A DNA stretch of 17,436 nt from Chloroflexota bacterium (GCA_016189845.1 JACPRT010000162.1:1-17436), one strand, 5' to 3'. Numbered from the stretch's first letter, positions 1-7,739 are shown. Notes: generated by a model from the letters alone, not told the origin. Program-made: numbers and translations.

Positions 1-375
1 CTGACCAGGGATGATCCCCGCCAGGCAGCGACGTGTCGCAGGCTCTTCGAGCGCGCCGAGGCAGGACAGCTGCGACTCACTACCTCCCACCTCGCGCTGG
101 CTGAAATCGTGTGGACCCTCGAATCGCACTACCGGCTTTCGAGAGATGAGATCGCCGGCACCTTGCGCGACCTGCTGGCCATGAAATCTTTCAGGATCGA
201 GCGAAAAGGAATGCTCCGTGACGCGGTCGCGCTTTACGCGTCGACCAACGTCGACTTCGTTGATGCCTACCACACATCTCATTTGCGCAACCGGAAAATC
301 CCGGCAATTTGTTCTTTCGATCGAGATTTTGAGTCTCTGGGCGCCAAGCGTATTGAACCAGATGCAATCGAATGA
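1..375 (+). CDS. PIN-domain protein (VapC-like ribonuclease), 5' end cut by window
   Basis: The reading frame is open from base 1 and ends in TGA at 373-375, giving 124 visible codons. The first visible residues (LTRDDPRQAA) look like the stretch just after the N-terminal DTN motif of VapC-type PIN proteins, so probably only about ten residues are missing. The acidic residues expected for a PIN nuclease are visible: Glu in LAEIVW, Asp in VDFVDAYH and Asp in the C-terminal SFDRDFESLG. VapC toxins are Mg-dependent RNases that cut tRNA or rRNA and are normally paired with an upstream antitoxin. Any antitoxin gene would lie outside the window, so a toxin-antitoxin role is inferred. The stop overlaps the next gene by ATGA, implying translational coupling to a dCMP deaminase, an unusual partner. 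Confidence 0.85.
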   Translation: MTRDDPRQAATCRRLFERAEAGQLRLTTSHLALAEIVWTLESHYRLSRDEIAGTLRDLLAMKSFRIERKGMLRDAVALYASTNVDFVDAYHTSHLRNRKIPAICSFDRDFESLGAKRIEPDAIE

Positions 376-929
376 CAAAGACGCGGCCCCGGCCGGATAT
401 GGACCATTACATGATGGGCATCGCACTCGCGGTGCGGGCACGCGCCAACTGCCTCGGGAGCAGGGTCGGCGCGGTGATCGTGATGGACCGCCGAATCGTG
501 TCGACCGGGTACAACGGCACGCCCGCAGGCATGCCCAACTGCGACGAGGGTGGCTGCGACCGCTGCGGCAACCGGGCCCGCTACCCCGCGGGTACCGGTT
601 ACGACGTCTGCATCTGCGTCCATGCGGAGCAGAACGCCCTTCTTGCCGCCGCCCGATTCGGAATCGCCGTGGCCGGCGCATCGATCTACACGACCTCCCG
701 GCCGTGTTTTGGCTGCCTCAAGGAGTTGCTCCAGGCCGGAATGAGCGGCGTCCACTTCCTGCACGAATGGACACCGCACGACTCTGCGCTGAAACCTGAA
801 TATGACCGTCTGCTGGCCGGATTCAAGACGGGCGTGCAGCGCGTGGAGGTCGACGACCCCGACCGCGAGTGGGCGATCTCGACGCTCCGGACCGGCGAAG
901 TGCAGGGACACGCTTCACCCGGGCTGTAG
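372..929 (+). CDS. dCMP deaminase family protein
   Basis: A zinc-dependent deoxycytidylate deaminase of the ComEB/dCMP-deaminase family, 185 aa. The enzyme converts dCMP to dUMP in the cytoplasm and so supplies thymidylate synthesis. The zinc site is visible as HAE at residues 84-86 (His84 ligand, Glu86 catalytic) and PCFGC at 111-115 (Cys112 and Cys115 ligands). A substrate-loop signature GYNGTPAG lies at 46-53. A second cysteine group (Cys57, Cys62, Cys65) between the substrate loop and the HAE motif resembles the structural metal site of some dCMP deaminases. The ATG at 372 overlaps the stop of the PIN gene by four bases, and no upstream start would serve better. The sequence after residue 160 is less conserved in appearance. 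The family is clear; strict substrate specificity (dCMP rather than another cytidine compound) is inferred from the motif pattern. Confidence 0.92.
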   Translation: MTKTRPRPDMDHYMMGIALAVRARANCLGSRVGAVIVMDRRIVSTGYNGTPAGMPNCDEGGCDRCGNRARYPAGTGYDVCICVHAEQNALLAAARFGIAVAGASIYTTSRPCFGCLKELLQAGMSGVHFLHEWTPHDSALKPEYDRLLAGFKTGVQRVEVDDPDREWAISTLRTGEVQGHASPGL

Positions 930-954
930 CGCCCGAAGGTAAACTCAAACCCGT

Positions 955-3165
955 ATGCCAGTATCTGACGAGACACTGCAGGAGATCGCGCTCTCGCGGG
1001 CCGAGTACGAGGCCGTCGTAGAAAGGCTCGGCCGCGAGCCTGTTCCCCTCGAGCTGGGCCTGTTCGGCGCATTGTGGAGCGAGCACTGCGGGTACAAGCA
1101 CTCGAAGCCGCTGCTGAGGCTCCTGCCGAGCATGAGCGATCGTCTCCTGGTGGCGCCCGGAGCGGAAAACGCGGGCGCGGTCGACATCGGCGACGGCCTG
1201 GCGATCGTGATGAAGATCGAATCGCACAACCACCCTTCGGCGGTCGAACCGAAGCAGGGTGCGGCAACCGGCGTGGGTGGCATCGTGCGCGACATATTCG
1301 CCATGGGCGCGCGACCCATCGCCTTGATGAATTCGCTCCGCTTCGGCCCCCCTGACACGCCCCGAAACCGGTACCTGCTCCACGGAGTGGTCGCGGGTAT
1401 TTCCAGCTACGGCAACTGCCTGGGCATCCCCAACGTCGGCGGAGAGGTCGTCTTCGCCAGGGAATACGACGGCAATCCGCTGGTCAACGCCATGTGCGTG
1501 GGCCTGATCGAAGGCGGACGCATCGTCCGGGCCGCTCCGCGGGCGCCCCGAGACGTGATCCTGCTTGTCGGCGCGGACACCGGACGCGACGGCATCCACG
1601 GCGCGTCCGGGCTGGCCTCGCGCGCCTTCGAAGAGCAGGCGGAGATGCGCTCCGCCGTTCAGGTCGGCAACCCCTTCCTCGAGAAGGTGCTGATCGAGGC
1701 GTGTCTCGAAGCCGTCCGGCTCCCCGGAGTCGTCGGACTCCAGGACCTTGGCGCGGCGGGGCTCACGAGCGCCGCGATCGAAGCCGCCGCCCGCGGCCGC
1801 ATGGGTCTTCGGATCGACGTCGCGAAGGTCCCACGCCGCGAGGCCGGGATGACGCCCTATGAGGTCATGCTCTCCGAGTCGCAGGAGCGCATGATCGTGA
1901 TCGTGAAGCCGGGCCTTGATAGAGAGGTCATCGAGACCTTTCAAAAATGGGACCTGGATGCGACGCCGATCGGCGAGTTCGTGCCAGGCGACCAGGTCAC
2001 CGTCCTGGACGGTAAATCGACGGTCGTCCGCTCGCCCGTTCAGGTGCTGACCGACCCGCCGATGTACGAGTTCGACGCACCAAAGCCACGATGGCTTGCC
2101 GACTTGCAGTCGGAGGACCTGCGCGCCCTGCCGCTCCCGAGCGAGTCTTCGGACCAGGCCCTGCTTCGCATGCTTTCGTCGCCCAATATCGCCTCCAAGG
2201 AGGCGGTCTACCGGCAATACGACCACCAGGTCCAGACCAACACCGTGGTCGGACCGGGCGCCGATGCTGCGGTCCTGAGGCTAAAAGGCACTTCGAGGGC
2301 TATTGCCCTGAGCACCGACGGCAACGGGCGGATCGTCTATGCCGATCCGTTTACCGGAGGAGCAATCGCCGTGGCGGAGGCGTGCCGGAACGTCTCGTGC
2401 ACCGGGGCGACGCCGATAGCGCTGACGGATGGCCTCAATTACGGCAACCCGGAAAAACCGGACACGCAGTACCAGCTTCGCCACTCGATCCTCGGGATCC
2501 GTGCAGCCTGCGAGGCCCTCGACGTCCCCGTGATCAGTGGGAACGTGAGCCTGTACAACGAATCCGCCGGCAGGCCGGTCTACCCTACCCCGATCATCGG
2601 CTGTCTCGGCCTGCTCGACGACGCCGAGAGGCATTGCTCGACGGCGTTCAAGTCGAAGGGCGACATCATCGTCCTGCTCGGGGCTGATGCACTGTCCGGC
2701 GATCCCTCGACGCTTGCCGCCAGCGAATTCCTGTCACTGTTCCACGGCCGCGTTGCCGGCATGCCGAAGATCGATCTGGACCTCGAGGCGCGCGTGCAGA
2801 AGGCCTGTCGAGACGCGATCGCCGGACGGCTATTGCGGTCGGCCCACGACTGCTCCGACGGCGGGCTCGCCGTAGCCGTCGCCGAATCGGCGATAGCCGG
2901 CGGCATCGGCGCCAACATCCCCGTCGAAATCCCTTCGCGCTGGGATGCAGCGTTGTTCGGCGAGCAACAGTCGCGCGTGGTCGTCACCGTGGCGACCGAG
3001 GATTTTCAGCGACTGGAGCAGATCGCGAGGCCGGCCGGTGTCCCGTTCATCCGCCTGGGAACTGTGGGCGGCAGCCACATCAACTTCGGGGGCATCTGCG
3101 ACGTTCCGCTCGATCTCGCCACAAACGCGTGGCAGTTCGGCTTTGCGCGCGCAACCGGTGGGTAA
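955..3165 (+). CDS. purL: phosphoribosylformylglycinamidine synthase subunit PurL (small form)
   Basis: PurL, 736 aa, is the synthetase subunit of FGAM synthase, the fourth step of purine synthesis (FGAR + ATP + glutamine to FGAM). Its length is that of the small Bacillus-type PurL, which works with separate PurS and PurQ (glutaminase) subunits; neither gene is in this window. Visible family motifs: WSEHCGYKHS at 41-50, whose His44 is the conserved active-site histidine; SHNHPSAVEPKQGAATGVGG near residue 90 (nucleotide-binding loop); a second ATP-binding half with GPGADAAVLR and ISGNVSLYNES; and HDCSDGGLAVAVAE near residue 638. The gene starts 25 nt after the deaminase stop. A weak AAGGT lies about 14 nt before the ATG, so initiation may depend on read-through from upstream. 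The frame is intact and the family certain. Confidence 0.97.
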   Translation: MPVSDETLQEIALSRAEYEAVVERLGREPVPLELGLFGALWSEHCGYKHSKPLLRLLPSMSDRLLVAPGAENAGAVDIGDGLAIVMKIESHNHPSAVEPKQGAATGVGGIVRDIFAMGARPIALMNSLRFGPPDTPRNRYLLHGVVAGISSYGNCLGIPNVGGEVVFAREYDGNPLVNAMCVGLIEGGRIVRAAPRAPRDVILLVGADTGRDGIHGASGLASRAFEEQAEMRSAVQVGNPFLEKVLIEACLEAVRLPGVVGLQDLGAAGLTSAAIEAAARGRMGLRIDVAKVPRREAGMTPYEVMLSESQERMIVIVKPGLDREVIETFQKWDLDATPIGEFVPGDQVTVLDGKSTVVRSPVQVLTDPPMYEFDAPKPRWLADLQSEDLRALPLPSESSDQALLRMLSSPNIASKEAVYRQYDHQVQTNTVVGPGADAAVLRLKGTSRAIALSTDGNGRIVYADPFTGGAIAVAEACRNVSCTGATPIALTDGLNYGNPEKPDTQYQLRHSILGIRAACEALDVPVISGNVSLYNESAGRPVYPTPIIGCLGLLDDAERHCSTAFKSKGDIIVLLGADALSGDPSTLAASEFLSLFHGRVAGMPKIDLDLEARVQKACRDAIAGRLLRSAHDCSDGGLAVAVAESAIAGGIGANIPVEIPSRWDAALFGEQQSRVVVTVATEDFQRLEQIARPAGVPFIRLGTVGGSHINFGGICDVPLDLATNAWQFGFARATGG

Positions 3166-3196
3166 ATAATCCGGAGTCGCGCGAGAATCGCACACG

Positions 3197-3225
3197 TTGA
3201 CAGGAGGATGCTCTGCTGCTAGCTT
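3197..3225 (+). promoter_or_regulatory. sigma70-type promoter of the fmdB-dtd unit
   Basis: A perfect -35 hexamer TTGACA (3197-3202) is followed after 17 nt by TAGCTT (3220-3225), a moderate -10. Transcription would start near 3232, exactly at the left arm of the CIRCE element, which is the usual promoter/operator arrangement for HrcA repression. The -10 is the weak part of the call; the position relative to CIRCE supports it. Confidence 0.6.
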
Positions 3226-3231
3226 GAACTA

Positions 3232-3258
3232 TTAGCACTCGGTGCCACCGAGTGCTAA
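3232..3258 (+). promoter_or_regulatory. CIRCE operator (HrcA-binding inverted repeat)
   Basis: An exact match to the CIRCE consensus: TTAGCACTC (3232-3240), a 9-nt spacer GGTGCCACC, and GAGTGCTAA (3250-3258). Both 9-nt arms are perfect. CIRCE is the binding site of the heat-shock repressor HrcA and normally controls groESL and hrcA-grpE-dnaK-dnaJ. Here it sits 42 nt upstream of an FmdB-family gene and just downstream of a TTGACA promoter. No chaperone gene is in this window. The match is too long and exact to be chance; regulation by HrcA is inferred. Confidence 0.95.
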
Positions 3259-3300
3259 TTCATGTGACCCCCGGTTGCATGAATCTGTTCGGAGGCAACC

Positions 3301-3711
3301 TTGCCGACCTACGACTACAGATGCACCTCGTGCGGGCAACGTTTTGAAGCCCGCCAGAGTTTTAACGACGATCCCGTCTCTCCCTGCCCCGCGTGCGGCG
3401 ACAGCTCCGAGCGGCTGATCACCGCGATCGCCGTTCACTTCAAGGGCAGCGGGTTCTACAAGACCGACTACAAGTCGTCCGGAAATGGGCGGTCCACTTC
3501 GAACGGCAGCGACAAGTCGGCCGACGACAAATCGGGCGATTCGAAGTCCGACTCGAAGTCCGATTCGAAGTCCGAGACCAGGGCGGAAACCAAGACCTCT
3601 ACCAGGGCGGAATCCAAGGCGAACTCGTCATCTACAGGTTCCTCGAGGGAATCGTCGAAAGGTTCCTCGGGATCGACGGCCAAGGAGACTGCCAACAAGT
3701 CGGACAAGTAG
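3301..3711 (+). CDS. FmdB-family zinc-ribbon protein with Ser/Lys/Asp-rich tail
   Basis: The first 58 residues are a typical FmdB/CxxC zinc-ribbon domain: MPTYDYRC at the start, a Cys8-x2-Cys11 and Cys29-x2-Cys32 pair for one zinc, and the family's GSGFYKTDYKSS at 49-60. FmdB proteins are small and of unclear function (named after a putative regulator of formamidase or formate-related genes). This one has 136 aa because of a hydrophilic tail (about residues 61-136) made almost only of S, K, D, E, T, R and G and predicted disordered. The start is TTG at 3301, fixed by GGAGG at 3291-3295 with a 5-nt spacer and by the conserved MPTYDY N-terminus. It is transcribed from a promoter overlapped by CIRCE and followed after 4 nt by dtd, so the two form an operon. 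The biochemical role is unknown. Confidence 0.88.
   Translation: MPTYDYRCTSCGQRFEARQSFNDDPVSPCPACGDSSERLITAIAVHFKGSGFYKTDYKSSGNGRSTSNGSDKSADDKSGDSKSDSKSDSKSETRAETKTSTRAESKANSSSTGSSRESSKGSSGSTAKETANKSDK
3541..3624 (+). repeat. tandem repeats in the fmdB tail (12 bp x3, then 24 bp x2)
   Basis: Three 12-bp copies of TCGAAGTCCGAN (3541-3552, 3553-3564, 3565-3576) encode S-K-S-D/E. They are followed by two imperfect 24-bp copies beginning ACCAGGGCGGAA (3577-3600, 3601-3624), encoding T-R-A-E-T/S-K. All units are multiples of three, so the reading frame is kept. They account for much of the unusual tail length. Confidence 0.85.
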
Positions 3712-3715
3712 CCGA

Positions 3716-4183
3716 ATGCGGGCAGTCATCCAGCGGGTCAATTCGGCGTCCGTATCCGTAGACGGCGCCCGGCGCGGAGTAATCACGACAGGGCTCGTGG
3801 TGCTCGTCGGCGTTACCCAGAACGACGGCCCCGACGAGGCCGCGTACCTGGCAGAGAAGGTCCTGAACATGCGGCTGTTCCCACCGGCCGGTTCCGACAC
3901 GGGTTTTGACCTTTCCGCCCTCGATGTGAAAGCCGGCATCCTGCTCGTGAGCCAGTTCACGTTGTACGCGAGCACGCGCAAGGGGCGGCGGCCCAGCTTC
4001 ACCGGTGCGGCGGCGGGGGATCTGGCGGGGCCGTTATTCGACCGGGTCGTAGAAGAGTTCAGGAAGAGCGGGCTCCAGATCGAGACCGGAGTGTTCGGCG
4101 CACACATGCACGTCGAACTTGAGAACGACGGTCCCGTGACGATCGTGCTCGATTCCGACGAGCGCTTCGCGCCTCGCGGATAG
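3716..4183 (+). CDS. dtd: D-aminoacyl-tRNA deacylase
   Basis: DTD hydrolyses D-amino acids (and glycine mis-charged on tRNA-Ala) from tRNA, a chirality proofreading step in the cytoplasm. The 155-aa length is normal (about 145-155). Signature motifs are present: MRAVIQRV at the N-terminus, SQFTLYA at 79-85 (catalytic-pocket motif) and ENDGPVTIVLDS at 136-147, with the Gly139-Pro140 pair that forms the cis-dipeptide chirality filter. The ATG at 3716 is 4 nt after the fmdB stop; the open frame extends upstream but only inside fmdB, and the conserved N-terminus fixes the start. No strong Shine-Dalgarno is seen, so translation is probably coupled. Through fmdB it would be under the CIRCE promoter, which fits a role in protein quality control under heat stress; that link is inference. 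Confidence 0.96.
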   Translation: MRAVIQRVNSASVSVDGARRGVITTGLVVLVGVTQNDGPDEAAYLAEKVLNMRLFPPAGSDTGFDLSALDVKAGILLVSQFTLYASTRKGRRPSFTGAAAGDLAGPLFDRVVEEFRKSGLQIETGVFGAHMHVELENDGPVTIVLDSDERFAPRG

Positions 4184-4197
4184 AGCCAGCGGCCGGA

Positions 4198-4237
4198 GAT
4201 AGCGTTAGCGCGCCGAGGATAGCGTCAGCGCGGCGAC
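4198..4237. repeat. 20-bp tandem duplication at a convergent gene end
   Basis: Two adjacent 20-bp copies (4198-4217 and 4218-4237) begin GATAGCGTTAGCGCG and GATAGCGTCAGCGCG and differ at a few positions. A third degenerate partial copy starts at 4248. They span the 41-nt gap between dtd (+) and the lipoprotein gene (-), and the lipoprotein's stop codon lies in the second copy. No classical terminator with a T-run is visible here. Confidence 0.7.
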
Positions 4238-5637
4238 CAGAACGCGAGATAGCCTTCGGCGACCGCCCGGGGCGCCTCCCGGCCGCTGATGTCGATGACC
4301 CAGATGCGCTCGAGGAGCTCGTCCGATTGCGTCGGCCCCTGCGCCAGCAGGTCGCCGGCCAGCACGATCTGGTCGCCATCGGGCGACCACAGCCTGTGCG
4401 ATTGTGCGTACTGGTCGAAATAGACGAGCATCAGACCGAACTCATCGGTAGGTCGCATGTCGACAAGATGCCTGACTGAACCATCGTCGACGTCCAACAC
4501 CGACCAGCTGAACGCAGTTGTGGGATCAGGGTGGCGCTCGGCGATCAGCACGTGGCGGCCGTCGGGCGACCATTCGAACGCAAAGATCGGCCTTTTCAGC
4601 ACGGAACGAACCTCGGCGGTCTCCGCATCTGCGATCAGGAGCTCGGCATAGCTGAAGGGGTCGTCGCCCTCCCCGCGGATCGTTCTGCCGATGGCAAGCC
4701 GGCGCCCGTCCGGCGCCCACTGGATCGCCGTCAGATGAGGCACCCCGGTGACGCTTACCGTGTTGCTGCCGTCCGGTTCACTGACGACGACCGCCGAAGA
4801 GCCGTCGCTCGCGTCGACGACGTAGGCGAGCCGCCCCCGCAGGTCTTGCGCGGCGACCGGCGCCTGGTAGCGCGTCGATGCTCCGAGCGACCGCGCGGCG
4901 GCGCCGCCGGCGATGTCAAACATCATCAGGCGCTCGCTCTGATGCACGTACAGCCGGTCCGAGTCCGACGACCACGTCAGGTACATCGGCGACCCACCGA
5001 TGATTGGCCTGGCGGGTTGGTCGTCGAGCCGGGAAATGAAGACGGCAAGGTCAGTCTGGCCGACTGCGATTATGGCCGCCTGCTTGCTGTCGGGCGACCA
5101 GATGGCGTAGTGGAAGACACCTGGAAGGATGCCGACGGACCCCGCACGGTCCTGGTGGATGGCCTTCAGCCCCCGGGCGGGCGAGGCCTCATCGGCCAGA
5201 TAGACGAGCAGGCGTTGCGTGCGCGGTTGGGCGCCGGGCACCGCTCCGGAAATTAGCAGCGACTGTGCATCCGGCGACCAGGTGGGCCAGGTGTATGCCG
5301 GGCCTAGGCCGCGCTCGGGGGTGGCCGCGGGGGTGATCTGCCGAAGCCCGCCGCCGTCGGGCGCGATCGTATAGATCAGGTTGTCCTCGCCGACGTATGC
5401 GATCCGATCGACCGGCGACTGCGGGGTGGCGGTTGCGGTCGCGGACGGCGCCGGTAATAGCGCCACCGAAGCCGCCAGCGGAGTCGTGGGCCCGGCGTTC
5501 GAGACCGTTGGCGCCGAGGTCGGGGCCGGCGGCACGGTCGCCGTCGTGGACGCAGGCGTTGCGATGCCGCCCGGCCTGCACGCGATCACCGCCATCGCCA
5601 GCAATACCGGCAGCAGGGCGGGAACGCGTGGCAACAT
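4225..5637 (-). CDS. beta-propeller (TolB/WD40-like) lipoprotein
   Basis: The N-terminus MLPRVPALLPVLLAMAVIAC is a lipoprotein signal peptide with lipobox V-I-A-C, so Cys20 would be lipidated and the protein anchored outside the membrane. A Pro/Thr/Ala-rich linker follows to about residue 75. The rest carries seven W-[SA]-x-[DR] motifs (TWSPD, IWSPD, TWSSD, QWAPD, EWSPD, LWSPD, FWSPR), each at the start of a blade, as in TolB-type PD40/WD40 propellers with about seven blades. The last motif ends only one residue before the stop, so the ring may close with the N-terminal strand. Such domains bind proteins or ligands; no enzyme residues stand out. The start is ATG at 5637, overlapping the nadC stop as TGATG; a GTG three bases upstream (overlap GTGA) is the alternative. 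It is the last gene of the miaB-nadA-nadC unit; a functional link to NAD synthesis is not evident. Confidence 0.85.
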   Translation of the reverse strand: MLPRVPALLPVLLAMAVIACRPGGIATPASTTATVPPAPTSAPTVSNAGPTTPLAASVALLPAPSATATATPQSPVDRIAYVGEDNLIYTIAPDGGGLRQITPAATPERGLGPAYTWPTWSPDAQSLLISGAVPGAQPRTQRLLVYLADEASPARGLKAIHQDRAGSVGILPGVFHYAIWSPDSKQAAIIAVGQTDLAVFISRLDDQPARPIIGGSPMYLTWSSDSDRLYVHQSERLMMFDIAGGAAARSLGASTRYQAPVAAQDLRGRLAYVVDASDGSSAVVVSEPDGSNTVSVTGVPHLTAIQWAPDGRRLAIGRTIRGEGDDPFSYAELLIADAETAEVRSVLKRPIFAFEWSPDGRHVLIAERHPDPTTAFSWSVLDVDDGSVRHLVDMRPTDEFGLMLVYFDQYAQSHRLWSPDGDQIVLAGDLLAQGPTQSDELLERIWVIDISGREAPRAVAEGYLAFWSPR

Positions 5638-6488
5638 CACGCGTCGTAGTCCAGGCCGATATCGAGCGCCTTCACCGAGTGCGTCAGCGCCCCGACCGAG
5701 ATCAGGTTCACTCCCGTCCTGGCGATCTCGGCCACGTTTTCAAGCGTAATTCCGCCCGACGCCTCGACCATGACCTTGCCCTTCGCAAGGGCCACGACCT
5801 TCGCCAGCTCATCGGCCGCGATGTTGTCGGCCAGGATGACGTCGGCGCCGCCCTTGATCGCTTCCTGAGCTTCCACGATCGTCTCGACTTCGACTTCGAT
5901 CTTGACCATATGGGGGGCTCTCGTCCGCGCCCTCTTTACCACCTGCGCCAGGCTGATCCCTTCAGCCCTGAGCGCAGCTATGTGATTGTCCTTTATCAGG
6001 ATGCCGTCGCCCAGGCACATCCGGTGGTTCTTCCCGCCGCCCGCGGCGACCGCGTACTTGTCCAGCGAACGAAGACCCGGTGCGGTCTTCCGCGTGTCGA
6101 CGATGGTCGCTGTGGTGCCCGCGACCGCCTCGACGTAAAGCGCCGTCGCGGTAGCGATGCCACTCATACGCTGCAGGAAATTGAGAGCGGTCCGCTCGCC
6201 GGTCAGGATCGATGCCACTCTGCCTTCGACGCTCCCCAGGACCGCACCTGGCTCGATGATGTCGCCGTCGAGCAGCATCGCCTTTGTCCGCAGCTCGGGG
6301 TCCACGCGCTTGAAGACGGCCAGGGCTACGTCGATTCCGGCCAGCCTTCCGGCCTGACGAGACACGAAACTGGCTCGCCCGGTGAGGTGGACCGGGATCA
6401 GCGACGTTGTGGTGGGGTCGCCGAGGGCGAGGTCTTCGGCGAGTGCCGCCTCGATCGTCCTGTCCAGGCCCGGAAGATGGGGGATCAC
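5637..6488 (-). CDS. nadC: nicotinate-nucleotide pyrophosphorylase (quinolinate phosphoribosyltransferase)
   Basis: NadC converts quinolinate and PRPP to nicotinate mononucleotide, CO2 and PPi, the step after NadA in de novo NAD synthesis. The 283-aa length is usual. Visible motifs: ALAEDLALGDPTT at 15-27; the substrate-binding segment ERTALNFLQRMSGIAT at 98-113; DTRKTAPGLR at 131-140 with the conserved Arg and Lys that hold quinolinate; GGGKNHR at 150-156; KDNHI at 166-170; and a C-terminal TIM-barrel-like end with EASGGI and ISVGALTHS. The start is GTG at 6488, supported by GGAG at 6495-6498 with a 6-nt spacer. It lies 36 nt after nadA, and its stop overlaps the lipoprotein start. nadB (aspartate oxidase) is not in the window. 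Confidence 0.97.
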   Translation of the reverse strand: MIPHLPGLDRTIEAALAEDLALGDPTTTSLIPVHLTGRASFVSRQAGRLAGIDVALAVFKRVDPELRTKAMLLDGDIIEPGAVLGSVEGRVASILTGERTALNFLQRMSGIATATALYVEAVAGTTATIVDTRKTAPGLRSLDKYAVAAGGGKNHRMCLGDGILIKDNHIAALRAEGISLAQVVKRARTRAPHMVKIEVEVETIVEAQEAIKGGADVILADNIAADELAKVVALAKGKVMVEASGGITLENVAEIARTGVNLISVGALTHSVKALDIGLDYDA

Positions 6489-6524
6489 ACGTCGCTCCGG
6501 GCCAGATCCAACGATGTACCGGCG

Positions 6525-7739
6525 CTAGCCGGCTACTTCCAGCATTCGGCGCAATGCAATTCGCGCTTGTTCGGCGACCTTTTGTCCGACCGTTATCCGG
6601 TTGATGACGAGGCCTGCCATGATCCCTTCCAGCACCCACAGCAGGTAGGCGGGGTGGACCCGGTACATCGTTGCGCACGGGCACACGATGGGGTCGAGGC
6701 AGAAGACGCTCTTATCCGCGTTTTCCTCGGCCAGACGTTTGACCAGGTTGATCTCGGTGCCGATCGCCCACTTGCTGCCCGCCGGCGCCTCTCGCACCAT
6801 CCTGGCGATGTATTCGGTCGACCCGACGTAATCGGCTTCTTGAACGACTTCCATCGTGCACTCGGGGTGCACGAGTATGTTCACATCCGGGTACTTCTGC
6901 CTGGCATCTTCGATCTGCTTCACCGAGAACCGGGTGTGCACCGAGCAGTGGCCTTCCCACAGAATGATCTTCGCCCTGCGGAGGCGGTCCGGACTGTGGC
7001 CACCGAGCTGCTTGAACGGGCTCCACACGGCCATTTCATCGAGGGGCACGCCGAGCTTGAGAGCGGTGTTGCGCCCCAGGTGCTGGTCGGGGACGAACAG
7101 GATCCGCTTGCCCCGCCGGAACGCCCACTCCATCAGCTGCGTGCCGTTGCTTGAAGTACAAACGATGCCACCGTTGCGCCCGCACAGCGCCTTGATCTCG
7201 GCGGTCGAGTTCATATACGTCACGGGGACGATCTCGTCTTCGCCCCCCAGCACCGACGAAAGCTGCTCCCAGGCGTCTTCGACATCTTCGGTCTGCGCCA
7301 TATCGGACATGGAGCAGCCGGCGGCCATGTTGGGGAGGATCACGGTCTGGTCGGACGCCGTGAGGATGTCGGCGGTTTCGGCCATGAAATGCACGCCGCA
7401 GAACACGATGAACTTCGAGTCCCGCTCCCTGGACGCCATCTGCGACAGCTTGTATGAGTCGCCTCTGAAGTCGGCGTACTTGATTACGTCGGGACGCTGG
7501 TAGTGGTGTCCGAGGACGACGACCTGCTTGCCCAGCGCCTGGCGGGCCGCCGCGATCCCTTCGTCGATCTCCTGGGGGGAAAGCTTCAGATACCGGATCG
7601 GCACCTTCTGCCACCGGACGCCCGCTGCAAACTCCTCCTCCAGCGATTTGGTCCGCAGGTTCCCGTCGGTCTGGCAGAAAGCAGACTGTTCGAGCTCTGT
7701 AATTGGAATCACGACCGGCCGGTTGAAGGTGATAGTCAT
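6525..7739 (-). CDS. nadA: quinolinate synthase A (4Fe-4S)
   Basis: NadA condenses iminoaspartate with dihydroxyacetone phosphate to quinolinate and needs an oxygen-sensitive [4Fe-4S] cluster. Family motifs seen: LGHHYQRPDVIKYADFRGDS at 76-95, CGVHFMAETADIL at 114-126, GCSMSDMA at 141-148, CTSSNGTQ at 194-201, WEGHCSVH at 261-268, HPECTMEV at 291-298 and CPCATMYR at 353-360. By comparison with the Bacillus-type enzyme the cluster ligands are most likely Cys114, Cys265 and Cys355. At 404 aa this is the long form, with extra residues between the first and second ligand. The ATG overlaps the miaB stop (ATGA), and GGAGG lies 7 nt upstream inside miaB, so the start is firm. It forms the de novo NAD pair with nadC just downstream. 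Confidence 0.97.
   Translation of the reverse strand: MTITFNRPVVIPITELEQSAFCQTDGNLRTKSLEEEFAAGVRWQKVPIRYLKLSPQEIDEGIAAARQALGKQVVVLGHHYQRPDVIKYADFRGDSYKLSQMASRERDSKFIVFCGVHFMAETADILTASDQTVILPNMAAGCSMSDMAQTEDVEDAWEQLSSVLGGEDEIVPVTYMNSTAEIKALCGRNGGIVCTSSNGTQLMEWAFRRGKRILFVPDQHLGRNTALKLGVPLDEMAVWSPFKQLGGHSPDRLRRAKIILWEGHCSVHTRFSVKQIEDARQKYPDVNILVHPECTMEVVQEADYVGSTEYIARMVREAPAGSKWAIGTEINLVKRLAEENADKSVFCLDPIVCPCATMYRVHPAYLLWVLEGIMAGLVINRITVGQKVAEQARIALRRMLEVAG

Noticed and set aside
823..2226. 467-codon minus-strand ORF
   Set aside because: Lies antisense to the unambiguous purL and dCMP deaminase genes; low-complexity shadow of high-GC coding sequence.
5397..7154. 585-codon plus-strand ORF
   Set aside because: Antisense to the lipoprotein, nadC and nadA, all with clear motifs; composition is that of a shadow frame.
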